Shown in pieces: positions 23,243-36,100 of a stretch of 64,000 bases of DNA. The number at the start of each line of letters is the position of its first letter. Position 1 is the stretch's first letter. The notes below the pieces were generated by a model. That model made no database searches and was not told the DNA's origin. It saw only the letters and a program-made list of their open reading frames with translations. This stretch comes from Megalopta genalis. Taxonomy: Eukaryota > Arthropoda > Insecta > Hymenoptera > Halictidae. The stretch spans positions 26,191,302 through 26,255,301 of the forward strand of contig NC_135013.1 of the NCBI RefSeq assembly GCF_051020955.1. Reading direction: 5' to 3'. Position numbers and translations under genes: made by a program.

Positions 23243-24575
23243 TTAAACGAATCTATAAAAATGTAAATTCACGTGGGTACGCTATCTAGGACGGGTCGCG
23301 GCCGACCCTGTCGTCGAGCTATTATCTAACAGTTAACGATATGCTTGAACGAATTGATTTCTGCAACCAGCGCGACTCATAGGAATTCGGTATTAGATCC
23401 TCGAAGCGATATATCCCTCTGTTTCGAGGCTCAACGTTGTGCGTTGCTTCTCACTTTCCTTAAATTAGAGGCTAGAGAAGAATGTACGAGAGTATGGCGT
23501 AAAATGTTCATTAATTCACATGGCAGGGCAGTGATAGGACGAGTGACTCGTTAGAAAAGAAAATCCCATGGCTCCTACGCATAGATCGTGGCTAGTCCCT
23601 CAACGATCCACATTGATGCACGACAACATGGTATTCGAGGATACACCGACCGAATCTTACGTGGCTCCTAAGCCCGCTAAAAGCTCGTCCTATTTGTCGA
23701 ACGATAGCTCAGCTCGGTACACTCTAGATAAAACCACCTCCTCGCCTGCAGTCTCGCAATTAACACATTACCTACCGGCTAAATAAAATAGCATTCGTTG
23801 AGTCTAATTAGCTGCTTATGCTGTCTCGAAATTTCCAAAATGAGAACTTCCGGTAGATAAAGCGTTCGTGCGTCCACTAAAATTCCCCGACCAACAACGA
23901 GGGAATATTCTATGAGCGGTTTCTACATGGTTTCCTTTGGAAAACGAGAAACGTCTACAGTTACGCGAAACCTTTGAATCTTGAATTCAATCCGTTTCAG
24001 GATAACATCCGTTCCAGAGCCCCGACTCGTGTGTACCGGCCTCTTCAGAAATGCTGAATCGCTCTAAATCATTCTAGACTCTACATTCTTTTACTCTCCG
24101 AGTAGTGCGATCCTTCCCCTCTAATTCCTCCAATACCGTTTCCAAATCAACGAGTCTTTCTACGAGTGGTTGGTCCTCCGGGCAATAAAACAACGCTGCT
24201 CGTTCGATTTATCAAGAACCCCGATTATTCTCTCGTTGAGTCCGCTAAAATCGGTCAGATTCTGAACAGAGAGGTGGCCTCTGTGTTTAAAACACGTTGC
24301 TCGTCTCGCGTTCCTCTCTGATCCGCTACGTCGTGATCGTTCACGGCGGATCAAGAGGGAGAGACGATTGTCAAGAAAAAGGGTCCAACTTCGAATCACC
24401 CCGTTCCAGGGGACCTGATTGTTCGGGATCCATCGGTTGTTCCCTATCATTCGAAATCATTCACCCGCGGTTCAGTGAACGATTGTCAGATACCGCGACA
24501 CTGTCCGTGTCGTGTTTCATGGCAGCGATTCGTCCGAGTCCTCGTCAAACGATGAGGATGTCTTCGGGGAGGCTC

Positions 24576-27090
24576 CTATGCCGGAACCTGGACGACCGGC
24601 CTGTGGATCGGCACCGAGATCACGTAGATGTCCAGCTTCTCGCCGGAAGCCTTGTCGACGATCTCCCCGTAATTAACGGAATCGTACGGAGGCGGCGCGA
24701 ACAAGTGATACGGGGGTGGCGGTGTCTCCGTGACCACCTGGCTGCCGTTCATCACCTCTGTTCGCTGGGCGTACGGCACTGTCAAAGGACGACCGCCTCG
24801 ACGACAACACCATTCCGAGCAGCTCACTATCAGGAAGAACGCTACCAGGCCGCCGAACGAACCGATGTACCAGACGATCGACCACGGATCCAGCGGGTTC
24901 TGATCGTCCCCGTCTACTGAAACAAACAGAAACCTGCCTATGAAGGATAAGGTCGCGTTAATAAAGTCGAGGACAATGGGTCTCTGATCCTTTCGCTACC
25001 GTAGACACGCAATAGATTCATAGTTGCAGTTGGACGCGTCAGGCATTTGTTGCAATCGGATCTAATCATTCTGCTATTTATAAACTAGACCTTTATCTAC
25101 AATTGACGGTTCGGTAGCGAAAGGATTAAACTTCTTAGAAAAGTCAATCTAATTAAACAGCCACTTCGTGCAATCGAGCCGAATATGTTGTGTGTTAGGT
25201 TTGCGATATAACTTAATATATCTCGATACAACTTGCATAAGCGAACGTAATTGTATGTTAATAATTAGAACAATCGAATGTTGAACGCGACTAGATTCTA
25301 ATAACGACAAGATTGAATATATCCAGACTCTGTGCACGTTTTTAATTATACTGCGTGTTGCAAAATGTAGGATTTCGCTCAGAAATGTCTTAGAAGGAAT
25401 GTCAGGAATGTCTTCTTTAGTTAAAGAAGGAATGAGGAACAAGTCGTCTTGATCCGACCTGGGGTACTACCAGCGCGAAGTGAATTTTGTTCCTGATCGT
25501 CTCTGGTACGGAGACATTGCCTCGGAGCAATAAATTTGAATTGTTGTCCCCTGTGAGAAGACGACTCCAGATGACGTGTTTCATTAGCCCCGGTCATAAA
25601 TTCCCCTGTGATTCGCGCCGAATCAATCCCGGAATTCATTTAGTTCAATCGTGAGCCAGCCGTACGTGCGCTCTTATGTAAATTAAGCCCCGCCGATGTG
25701 TGATCGAACAACGAATCCCGTTAATGAGCTCAACGAGAGTTAACCAACCGAGCTCCGAAACTATAAATAACGAGCAATAAGCAACTGTCTCGGCGGAAGA
25801 TGCACTTCTTCTGCTATAATGATTCGTGAATCAATGGTTCGACGGCACGTGACCGATAGCATCGGCAAATTCAACCGACACGAGTGCATTTAAATGAAGG
25901 TTTTCTATCGTTTATCATAAACTGCCTTGTTCCCGGGAGCCTCTGTTTTAGAATCGCGCTGTATGTACGATATGGTAATGGTTGCATAATGTTTAATATC
26001 ATTGGAGGATTATTGGAGGATCATCTTCTGTCTCGGTAATTGCATCAGGAAGTATGTTTCCTCTTCTGCGAAACAACCTCTGATAATTCATCGAAAGTTG
26101 CAGGTTGGCTCGTGCATCGAGTTGCATATTTCAATTTCATCTAAAACGATTTCTATAATTGGCTATTATTGCTCTAGATTAATCTATGGAACCCTATAAT
26201 ACCGACAAATAAATAGAGGGTTCAAATTCCGATTAAAATTGTTTAAAAAAAGATATAGCACCATTATCAAAACCGTTTGCCGCATTCTTAGCAACTCCGA
26301 ATAATTATTTGCCATACTTCGAACGCATTTATTAGTGATGATAGTTATTGTTCCAATGGTTATTTTTGGAGACACCCGGTAGACGGAGTTGCACGTTTCC
26401 GGTTGCTGATGCAAATGGTGATACATAGTTGGAAAACGATGAACAGATCTTACCAGCAGGTCCGTCTTTTCTTTTGCTCTGCTCTTCCTTTTCGTTGGAC
26501 TCCGACTCGAATTCGATAACGTAAACGGTCTTCTCGTCCTCCGACCGATAGTCAGTCGTCGACTCGCCCCGGCGATCACTATTCTCAATTTTCTGAATCA
26601 TCTCGCTGCTCTCCAAACGTTTCTGAGCGCCTGTCACATTGTAGCTCGACACACCGTGAACTGCAACCAGAGCAAACCAATCAAATTAATAAACAATGCA
26701 TACATTCATCATCGAAATCTGAAACAGTTCTTAACCAGACGCACAGAAAAACGTTGTTTAACGCTGGTTGAGGACTGAGCAAGCGATAGTCTGCGCTTCC
26801 TAAGCCTGCGCGGCTGGATTTCTGAAATTCCCGTGATTCCCAGCTCTCCGACAAAAACAACAAAGATTTATTGTCTAAGCTGCAAATCGGTCCGTTTTCA
26901 GGAGGGGAAAAAAGCGTAATAAATTCATCAAACTTGTTATCTCGAAGGAGTGAAAGATTAACCTCTCCGATGTGCTCGAGATTTGGTCGGAGATAACGAA
27001 ACATTAAAATTTCCTCGATTGAGTCATGGTGTGACGGTGCTCGCATCTACATATCTAGAAGCGTTGAAATGTCGCGAGTCACAAGATTTG

Positions 27091-27147
<57 letters not shown>

Positions 27148-30100
27148 GCGCGTGAAATTTTGAAAAGCTGGCCTAACAAGAGCTGGATTAGTCAGTGATT
27201 GGTCGGTATCGAAACGCAAAAACGATCCACCGGTTGTTTGCCGGCAATATATCGTTCACATTCGGGATCAGACTGTCTCAACGGCGCCGGTTTTATCCTA
27301 ATTTTCCAACAAATTCGCTGTCTTTATCTTGCGGCAGGCAAACACCGTCAGACTGACAGTTTGAGCTTCTCTCTCTTTGCCGCGTGTTTGCAGTTCGCTG
27401 TCTATTTGCATGCTCAGGCCTGTTCGCGTCGAAATATTTTCTAGCTTACAGTTGCATCGCTCGCGTATTCCTTTGGAAGGTTGATAGTCTTCCAATCCTC
27501 TACGCCCCGACTATAATCATCGCTGCTGAACGATCGATCGTTCGCTGCGGAATTCGACTGCAGCCGACCTATCGTCGGCACCAATTTTTCTCGAGGAGTT
27601 TCCGTCGGTAGAAAATTGTCGGAAAATCTTTGGCTTGTTTCGCTGTCGCGCAGGACAGCGAAACCTGCCTTCCTTGCGTATGCAGGCCAATAAAAATAGA
27701 ACCGATTCGATTTTTCGTGATGGACTAAGGTGGGGCTTATGTAACTTTCACATTGTGCCAACGTCGATACCGTCCACGTCCGGCGAGAAGTCGCCGCAGG
27801 ATTTTTCCATATTCAGTCTGCCCCGAAAGCGGAGACTTGCCGTGATCCTGACGGAGGAACGGATCAGTACGTGATCGAAGGAACGTTCATGGTTGCACGG
27901 GAACGAGCACGTTTCTTTCTTAATCGAAGGTTGATTTAAGGCTTCCAGCTTGAACATTTTCATAAGAGGAGCAGTGCTTCGACCGAAGACGATGCTTGAC
28001 GGAAAATTGTTGAAAAGAGAACATCGAGCCGTACAAAGTAGAACAATCCTAAACGAAACGGAGCAAAACAAGCACAGCTGACGGAGCAGAACGTGGAACG
28101 GAGTCCTCTTTGAATTGCCGTTCGATTGGAATGTAATAGAACGATGCTACACCAGAAACGATACTTTTTCCTAAAATTGGGTAACCCGAGCTTTCCAAAC
28201 ATCGTGTTCATTTTTGCGGGAACGCGGAACGAAAATGGGAGAGCTTTTCGTTCCATACACGCTCGCTTGTTTCGAGGTATCTTAATCACGGGACGACCTC
28301 TCTGGGAATACGATTACATTTCAGATTGCAGATATTATGGGAAACGACAAATTGGCGAGGATTCGCGATATTCCTCGATATCTTAGATTCAAATTGGCCG
28401 TCCTCGATTTCGTAGTTCGAGTCTTCGTATGAAATGATATAAGATACGGCGATATACGGAATTCTGTAGCGGCCTCTAGTGTTTTTAACGTTTGCTCTTA
28501 TTCTTGATTATTTAATCGTTGCGTAGAAGCACAGCGGGCCGTTTATCGGTGGTTTAATTTTTCATTTAATTTCCTGCCGGGGCCTCGACGATAAAGAATT
28601 AATCCGCGATTAAAAAAAATATAAAAAATCTTGTTACAGCTGATCGGAATCGTTTTTGATTAAATACTAATTTTAGCCGGCTTCGATTACGGACCGGTTA
28701 AATTTAAAGCTCGGTCTTTATCGCGATTGATTATCAAGTAATTCCGATGTAGTCCTTCTTCATTAATTGCAGAGTAAACATTGGCGAACTCTGCCTACTG
28801 TAAGGACCGTTCCTCTCGACGACTGCGGGTCGCGAGTCGAGTAGATGGTAACGAGCAATTTGTCGTGGCACGGCTAATGCTCGTAGACAGGTAGAAACGA
28901 AATTCGTACGCATCGAGTGCCATTCGCGGTACAGTGCGCCGTATCTCATTACCGTTCGTCGAAATAATAAGAAGGATAACGACGGCGTGCTTTATCGTTT
29001 CGCATTCCAAAACGATACGATCGCCCAACAAACAAACGTTAACTAAAACAACAGATTAGAATTTCTTCGAATTCGATCGTAATGGAACAGCTCGTGCACC
29101 CTGCACCGAGTTCGCGCGGATTTATTTATGCGGTATAACGATACCGTTTTCCTATCGCCGTGATTTCCCTACGGGAATAACCTACTTCTTAATGCATTTG
29201 TTTCGCACTTGTTAAGAAATACCGGCGGCCCCTGTATTACCCGGCCTCTATCTCCTTGATAAAGTTATTTCGCCTTCCGAAAGTTCGCAACAACCAAACG
29301 GAAGTGTGCTTAAAAGTCTTCTCGTTCCACCGTGCCCGGGAAATAGATAGCGGCGCGGCGTACGGCTACGGGTCCCTTATTTCCCCAAGTTTTTCCACCG
29401 CCTACTTTTCTGCCCGGAAAATATTAAATGCGTTCTTAACGGGCTGATCAAACTCTTCGCGTGTCTCGATTCAATGAGCACGCGAGCGAACCGACGCGAA
29501 CGAGCGTTAACGCGAGGATGGCCCAGCCCGATACAGCATGCTTCAAAAGAAATGGACGCTCTACGATCCAAGATTACAAAACGCCAACGATCCAAGATTT
29601 TACCACGATCATCGCATCATCCTCCCCTGCTTCCTTCCGCGAGAAATTCACGCGATCGTTACCGAGAGATCATTGCGCAAAGCCGCTCGGAGCAGAGAGA
29701 ACCCGTCTTCTTACGCAATTCGTCCGACAAGAGGAAGCGACAGAGACAGACCGGCAAATAATACATTAGTCCGCGAAGTGTTTTGCATGCGTTCACCCGC
29801 CGCGTTAATTGTCCCGATGAAGATGCCGGCCGTGGCCGCCCATCGATCCCCCATCGTTTCACTCGGATCGCTCGATCTCGCACGCGGTTGCGCAATCAAT
29901 CGTTGACTAATCGCGATCCTGCACGGTTCCCTTGAAAAATTGTTTTCCATTGCTATTCCTGGACGACGCGACACACGAAACGCATCCGAGGCTCGTCGCT
30001 TCGTTGTCTCGGCAAGCTAACGAAGTGGAGACGATGTGCAAATCGACGATCATTGTTCACGCGACGTACGATGCGAACGACTTCCTGTTTATGCTGACGC

Positions 30101-33100
30101 GAATTCTGAGAGTGATCGAGGCCTTCCAGGGACGAAGATCGACGGCTCTGAAATATTTGTCGAATGTTCGCTCGGTCGTTTTGTTAGAAATATTCGAATA
30201 ATGAAATCGGTGACCGGTGCTCGAATTTCGAGTGGGCACCGCGATAATGCGATAATCGTTTTCGAGCAGCGAGACGATAATGCCGATGTATCGGGCCGAT
30301 ACGATCCCGGCGCGGTTTATCGGTTCCCAATTAAAGATAATATGTTTTCGACGGGCAAAATTGCAGGAGTGAAGAATATCGGTCAGGGGCCCCGAATCTC
30401 CGAGCCGATTTCCGCAGGTTCCAGTCTGTTAAAAATGCGACGCGAGCCAAGGAACTGAAACATTTGGAGAAAATAGAGATTCTATCGTGGCAAGCATATT
30501 TTTAGGGTATTATAGAGCACGGCTCTGCTTTCTTACGTAAATATAAGGCATTCTATAGCAAAACTCTCGGCAAACAGCCAACAAGCCTCGGGGGCCTCGC
30601 ATTCAGCCGCGGATCCGATTAAAATCTCACGTTCGAGCCATGAATGATACGAGGACCGGGCTTGTAACCAGAGCAATTACGCTCGATGGTCTTCCATTGG
30701 CCCGGTTTTAAACTGCCTGGTCATCTGTTGCGTGTTATGTAATCGGCCGCGTGCTTTCGGTAATCGATGCCGTAATTTCTGACAGTGCGTGGCTCGCGGG
30801 GTGTCGCCGACGCCGCTGCTGTCACTATCTCGAAGAGTGAACAGTAGAAACGTTGAGCGATGGGTCGACAGCTGATCATTATGGCACGCGAATGGCGGGA
30901 ATCCACTGATTAACAGTGGCCTTCGAAATGTTTTAATTACACGTAAACTTAAAATAACAGTCTCGAAGCGTTTTGGATTTCTCGCTCGTACGATCACTGA
31001 AATTAGGATAATGTTTCTATGGGAAATTCGTTGAACAACTTCTTTGCTCGTTATTCGTGCGATCGAAATCATACGTGACTTAAATAAATCCAGTGTTATC
31101 GTTGTTGCAAAACAATATGCATTAGTTGCGTTCATGCTTCCATAAATCTAGTATTAAATCTGAATGCGTGGACGAGGAGTCTCTATAATCGAACTGAACA
31201 AAGCCACGTGAATTTCTATCAGTATTATGTATATTGTACTGTACTCTGTACGTTGAACAAATTATCGCTTAACCTTAATAAATGTTTCACTAAACGATTC
31301 ATTCGCAGAATGCATGGTTCTGTGATCATATTCCGTCAATGGATCCGTGATCCAATATTGTTAATTCGATACGGGATCTTGGGATCACTTTCTTCTCTAT
31401 TAACTTTACATTCGTGGGGCACTGCAAAGACATAATATTATACTTTATAGCTACTATAGAGTACTCAAATATTTTAAAGAGACTAGTACGCTAAGACTGC
31501 TTCATGTTACACTAGTCAGACCAATTTTAGCATACGATTGCACAATTTAGCCATTTTGGCACAATTTGGATATTTACATCGCGCAGTGCTGGGAAAAGCA
31601 GAGCGTACACTGTTCTGTTTAGCGTTCTGGCATATAATATAACCACGACTATGAAACTATATTATCCTTTATGGACCTAAATTCTCTTGAACGTAGAAGG
31701 CAAATTTATGACATAGGATAGCGGAGACGGTTTGCCGTGAGGCAAAGACCACAATTGTTTTTGGCTTGTTCTCGAGTGTTGGAACAAATTAACTTTATAT
31801 TTATCGAATGAGATATTAATTTCTTTTTTTTTTTATTCAAAAATGAACAAGATAAAAGACCGAAGAAACTTGATAACATCAGCTGTGTATAATCTAACGT
31901 TTCTCTTTTTATGTACTAATGGATTGACCTCCGTATGAATGAAATAAATAAGCTGAGCAAACATTGAGATATTCCATTTCGCGGCCAAGTCGACGACAAA
32001 TGCGGGCTCCATTGATTTATGTCATTCTCGAGTGTGTGAAACAGAGAGACGCGGAAAGCCTCGGAAGAATCAAAACAACGTTGACACGTCCAAGAGACAA
32101 GGAGATTGATGGTACATATTAGACTTTATTTCTGCGACGAGGATCCACGTTCGTTCGATGAAAATTGTACCAGGCAATTCGAAAGTTGCTAGCCGACCAT
32201 GTATGCATGTATCGACTATCGTGGGCTTCGCCCGCGACGCAACGCGACCGCCGAGACCTTCGAACAAACTCTTTTGTTCTTCGGGCTGAGAGTTCAGCCC
32301 GCGAAGAACTTGGCTGCGGCCCAACTTTCACGATCGTCGTGTATTATTATCGGAAGTATTGTTACCTGGCTCGAGAGTGTGCCGGCCATTGTTCGAGCCG
32401 TGGACACGAGAATATAGACGAGTGTCTCTGGTTCGATCGACGGTGTACAGTGCAAGAAAAAGAAGAAGAGGAAGAAGAGAAGGAGGTGGTGGAGGAGGAG
32501 GAGGTGGACGAGAAGGTGAAGGAGGAGGAGGAGGAGGAAGAAGAAGAAGAAGGAGAGCTTCCGTTTCAAAGTCAAGCGTGTCGGGTGGAGATTATCGACT
32601 GGTTCGATTCACCGCATAGGACGCATCGAACCGCGCGGCATAACGCCTATTGTGCAATAATAATTTGCCTATTGCCAGCCTATTGTACAACCACCGGGCT
32701 TGCGTATCAATGACCAAAGCTTTCTTGTTCGAAATCAGCCGGCTCAAAAATATGAAGCTCGACGACGCGTTCCGCTATCAACGTTTGTTTCGTCGCTGAT
32801 CTTCGTTGTTCAAACGTTCCATTAAACGCAGCCATCTCTCCTTCACGAATCGTTTTAATTTCTTCGCGTGGAGAAAATTGTACTACCGTTCTTAGTAGAA
32901 CGAGACGATACTCGTTTCTTGTTTATCTACACATTTACTTTCGCGCACAGATTTTGATAACAGAAGAAATCTTCTTCCGACTCGGTATTATCCGTGACAG
33001 AGTTCAAACGATTCGGCAGAGGAAAGTTCCAGACTCGCGGAATACTAAACTATGCGCTACGAGTTGATAAAGTTAATTCGGTTATTTTTATACAAACTGC

Positions 33101-36100
33101 CATGATCGCTTAGTTCGCAACAGAATGAATAGTCGAATCGTCTAAAAATACCGAGCGCATTATCAAGTTAAATTCGATAAAAATACAGTCGCTTCGTTCC
33201 AGTTAGGACATTTGTTCCAGTAGAATGCTAAGGAGCAAACGTTCCCTGAATCTACAAACCGGCGAAAAATAGCTAGACGATGACTAGCAGGGGGCCAACT
33301 TAGTATTCGCCGGGCAATTTTTGCAGAAGCGGGTCTCCGGTCGCGAATATAACCGGTGTCCAGGATGGTAACGGTTCCCTGGGCCCCTTTGCGCGACCAT
33401 AAGCGGCCCATGCAGAATATAAACCGTCCATACGCTTCATGCATCCGCCATGGAAAGTCGGAGAGACAGTCTCGGCCGGGTTACTGAACCGGTCGAGTAG
33501 AAATTTAGCGAACGGATTAGGATAACGCGCGGACCCGTTCCCGAACTGGGACACCAATTAAATCTGATGATTTAAAGGTGGATAACAAGGAACGAGAAAC
33601 ACCAAAAGAGAGAGAAAGAGAGAGACAGTGTCAGAAACACAAATGGCAATCGCTTTTGAATAATCGTGAGCGAAGCCGGTACCATGATTGCTCTGAGACG
33701 ATCGAAGTACAGAAGTTACAGCAGCCTTCTGTTCGCTATAAATTGTTGCATCGACAGCAGAATCTGCTCTATAGACGCTTGGTGTATTTATGGTGGCATT
33801 CATGGGGATCCATATTTTCGATAGTTCGGCGGAAATGGGTGCAGAAAATTTTCAGCTCCTTCGAGGCGATCGAACAGCGGAAGATAGAGCAGCCTTCTGT
33901 TCGCTATAAATTATTGCATCGAAAGCAGAATCTGCTCTATTGATCGAAACAAATGAGCGCCGATGTTTGCGCGGATGCGGCCTGTCGGCTGTCTTAATTG
34001 GTCGGTTAACGAAGTAAAATTACTCGGTGATTTTTTCTACGGAACGGATATTAGGTCGAGCCATAAATAAACTTCCGCCGCAGACGTTGGAAAATCGTCG
34101 AACGCGTTTGACGGAACAGCAATCGCGGTGAACGAGCGAGTTGCTCGTCTTTCGTCCGTTTCGTCGGCGTAGCCGAGGATGCGACGAACGTAGCGACGAT
34201 TAATCGTCCCATTAATATACATAGGCTGATCGGCCGATCCATTTCTATAATTACAAAATGCACTTGAACCGTCGGTTGCTCTGCTTGGAATGCTTGATAT
34301 GTGCATCAAAATAATGCGTCCCGTTGATCGTGGAACGTTTCATCCGAATGATTACAAAGCTTGTTTCGAACGGCGTTTTCTACGCGGAACAACATCGATG
34401 TCTCCACTTTTCATAATTATTTCACGGTACATCCCGCTTCGAAATCGCTTCCAAAGATGGAAATGTCGTTCCACCTTCTCATTTATTTTCCAGCCGTGCC
34501 TACCTAGAACGCACCGCAACGGAGGCTCGTCAGCGAGTTTCACGGCGCAAATGCATCCGCGGCAAACGGTTCCGACGGACGCGAATGCATCTCGCGACTT
34601 ATCCAGCTGTTGCAGCTGCCTCTGAATCAGCGGAACAACTCACGGCGAAACGCGCGTCGACGATTTTACTGGAAAACACGCGTACAGATCGATCGGACTA
34701 AGCGCGGGAAAAAAAGAATGTCGAGACGAATAAAGGCTACGGGAACACACGGACCGAAATTCGTGTGGAAGCTATGCAAATTCGGTGGGTCGTTGAGATT
34801 CCTGTCTTCGTTTCCGTGCAAATGACGTAACGGGCGCGGCATCCCGTGTCCCCGAGTCGACGATTTTTTGCACGAAAAATAATACCGCGCCGGCAGCCTT
34901 CCTAAAGCACGATCGTCGGCAATAATTAACGAAATTATTCCCGCCTCGACGGCGACACTTCAATCAGCGGCCGTTTCGCGACTCTCTGCAAAGATTCTAT
35001 CTCGAAAAAGAACTGATTTCGCGTATCGCGTATCGGCTGGTCCTTGAAAAGTTGGATAAAAATCTGCAAGGCCGTGAAATTCATCGAGAAGCATCTCGCG
35101 GCTACGATCCACGCGACGAAGATTCCGCGCATTTCTGCAACAATCGAATAAAAACTCCGGTAATTGGAGGCAGCGACGGGCGTCTGTCGCGAAGAAAGGA
35201 CACGTCCGCGATCGCGCACACATCGTATCCCAGATTCCTCGATCTCTTTTTCGTTTTTGTTTCACCGAGATAACATACACAGACGGTTCATTGTGCGTCG
35301 GTTCGCATGATCGATGACGGAACTCGTATCGTCGCGATTATCATTTGGCGCAGTTTTAATCGACGTTCCCGGAACGCGCCGCGCCGTTCGAGACCGTTGA
35401 GATTGTCGGCGAAACACGGCCAGAGAAAAATCGAGAAAATTTCAACGATATCTCGGGATATACATACGTTATATGCATCGATTAAATCGCTATCGGACAC
35501 CTTGTAGGAGGAACTGCGACACGGAGGAAAGCGTGAATTTCAGGGTTCAACGTATCCCGGACGACGGTACTCTTGGTTACCGCAGAAAAAGAATAAGGCG
35601 GGAGAAAGGAGGGAAGAAAGGAGAGCGGGACAAAAGGAAATAAAAAGGAAAAACGAACGAGCCGGTGGGGGGTGGAGGGGGGCGCCGGCAGAAACGGGGC
35701 GAGGGCGCAATGAATTTGATTTCGCCCGTTAATTACACCCGCGCCACTTCGGCTTGACCGAAGTTAAATACCCGGGACGCGATCGATTCGTTTGCCTTAA
35801 TTGTCGCCGGTTATCCGTTAACGAGCCTGTCGTTTTCTGTCAGCCCTATTGGCAGGCTGCCAGTGGCCCTTTTTTTTTTTTTTTTACCACCGATGGAGGC
35901 CTCTCCTCATCGACTCTCCTGCGCTGGGGTTGCGAGCACCGGAATGCAATGCCACCTCGCCGCAGAAAATCGCTTGCATGTGCATGCCTAACCCAAATGC
36001 GCGTAGTCGTTGCACGACGGCCGAACAGAAACAATAAATATCGAAGTTCCCGAGCTGTTGCGGATACGATGCCGCAGATTATTATCGGCTTGTCCTGGAA

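Larger units (their letters stand above)
20997..24575. other. Intergenic: MUL1 5' flank to the 3' side of the membrane-protein gene
   Basis: Composition rises in GC and CpG from about 21.5 kb. Contents recognised: a GATCAC-type hexamer run at 21684-21720, paired CACGTG E-boxes at 22979-22992 and a piggyBac-like MITE at 23048-23242. Open frames here are short and show no family. The part next to 24575 should be 3' UTR of the minus-strand membrane-protein gene. Confidence 0.5.

Noticed and set aside
24297..24920. 207-codon plus-strand frame
   Set aside because: It is the antisense shadow of the last exon of the PPPY membrane-protein gene.
32165..32713. 182-codon frame with a poly-Glu run
   Set aside because: The open frame is created by a polypurine simple repeat; ends show no homology or splice support.
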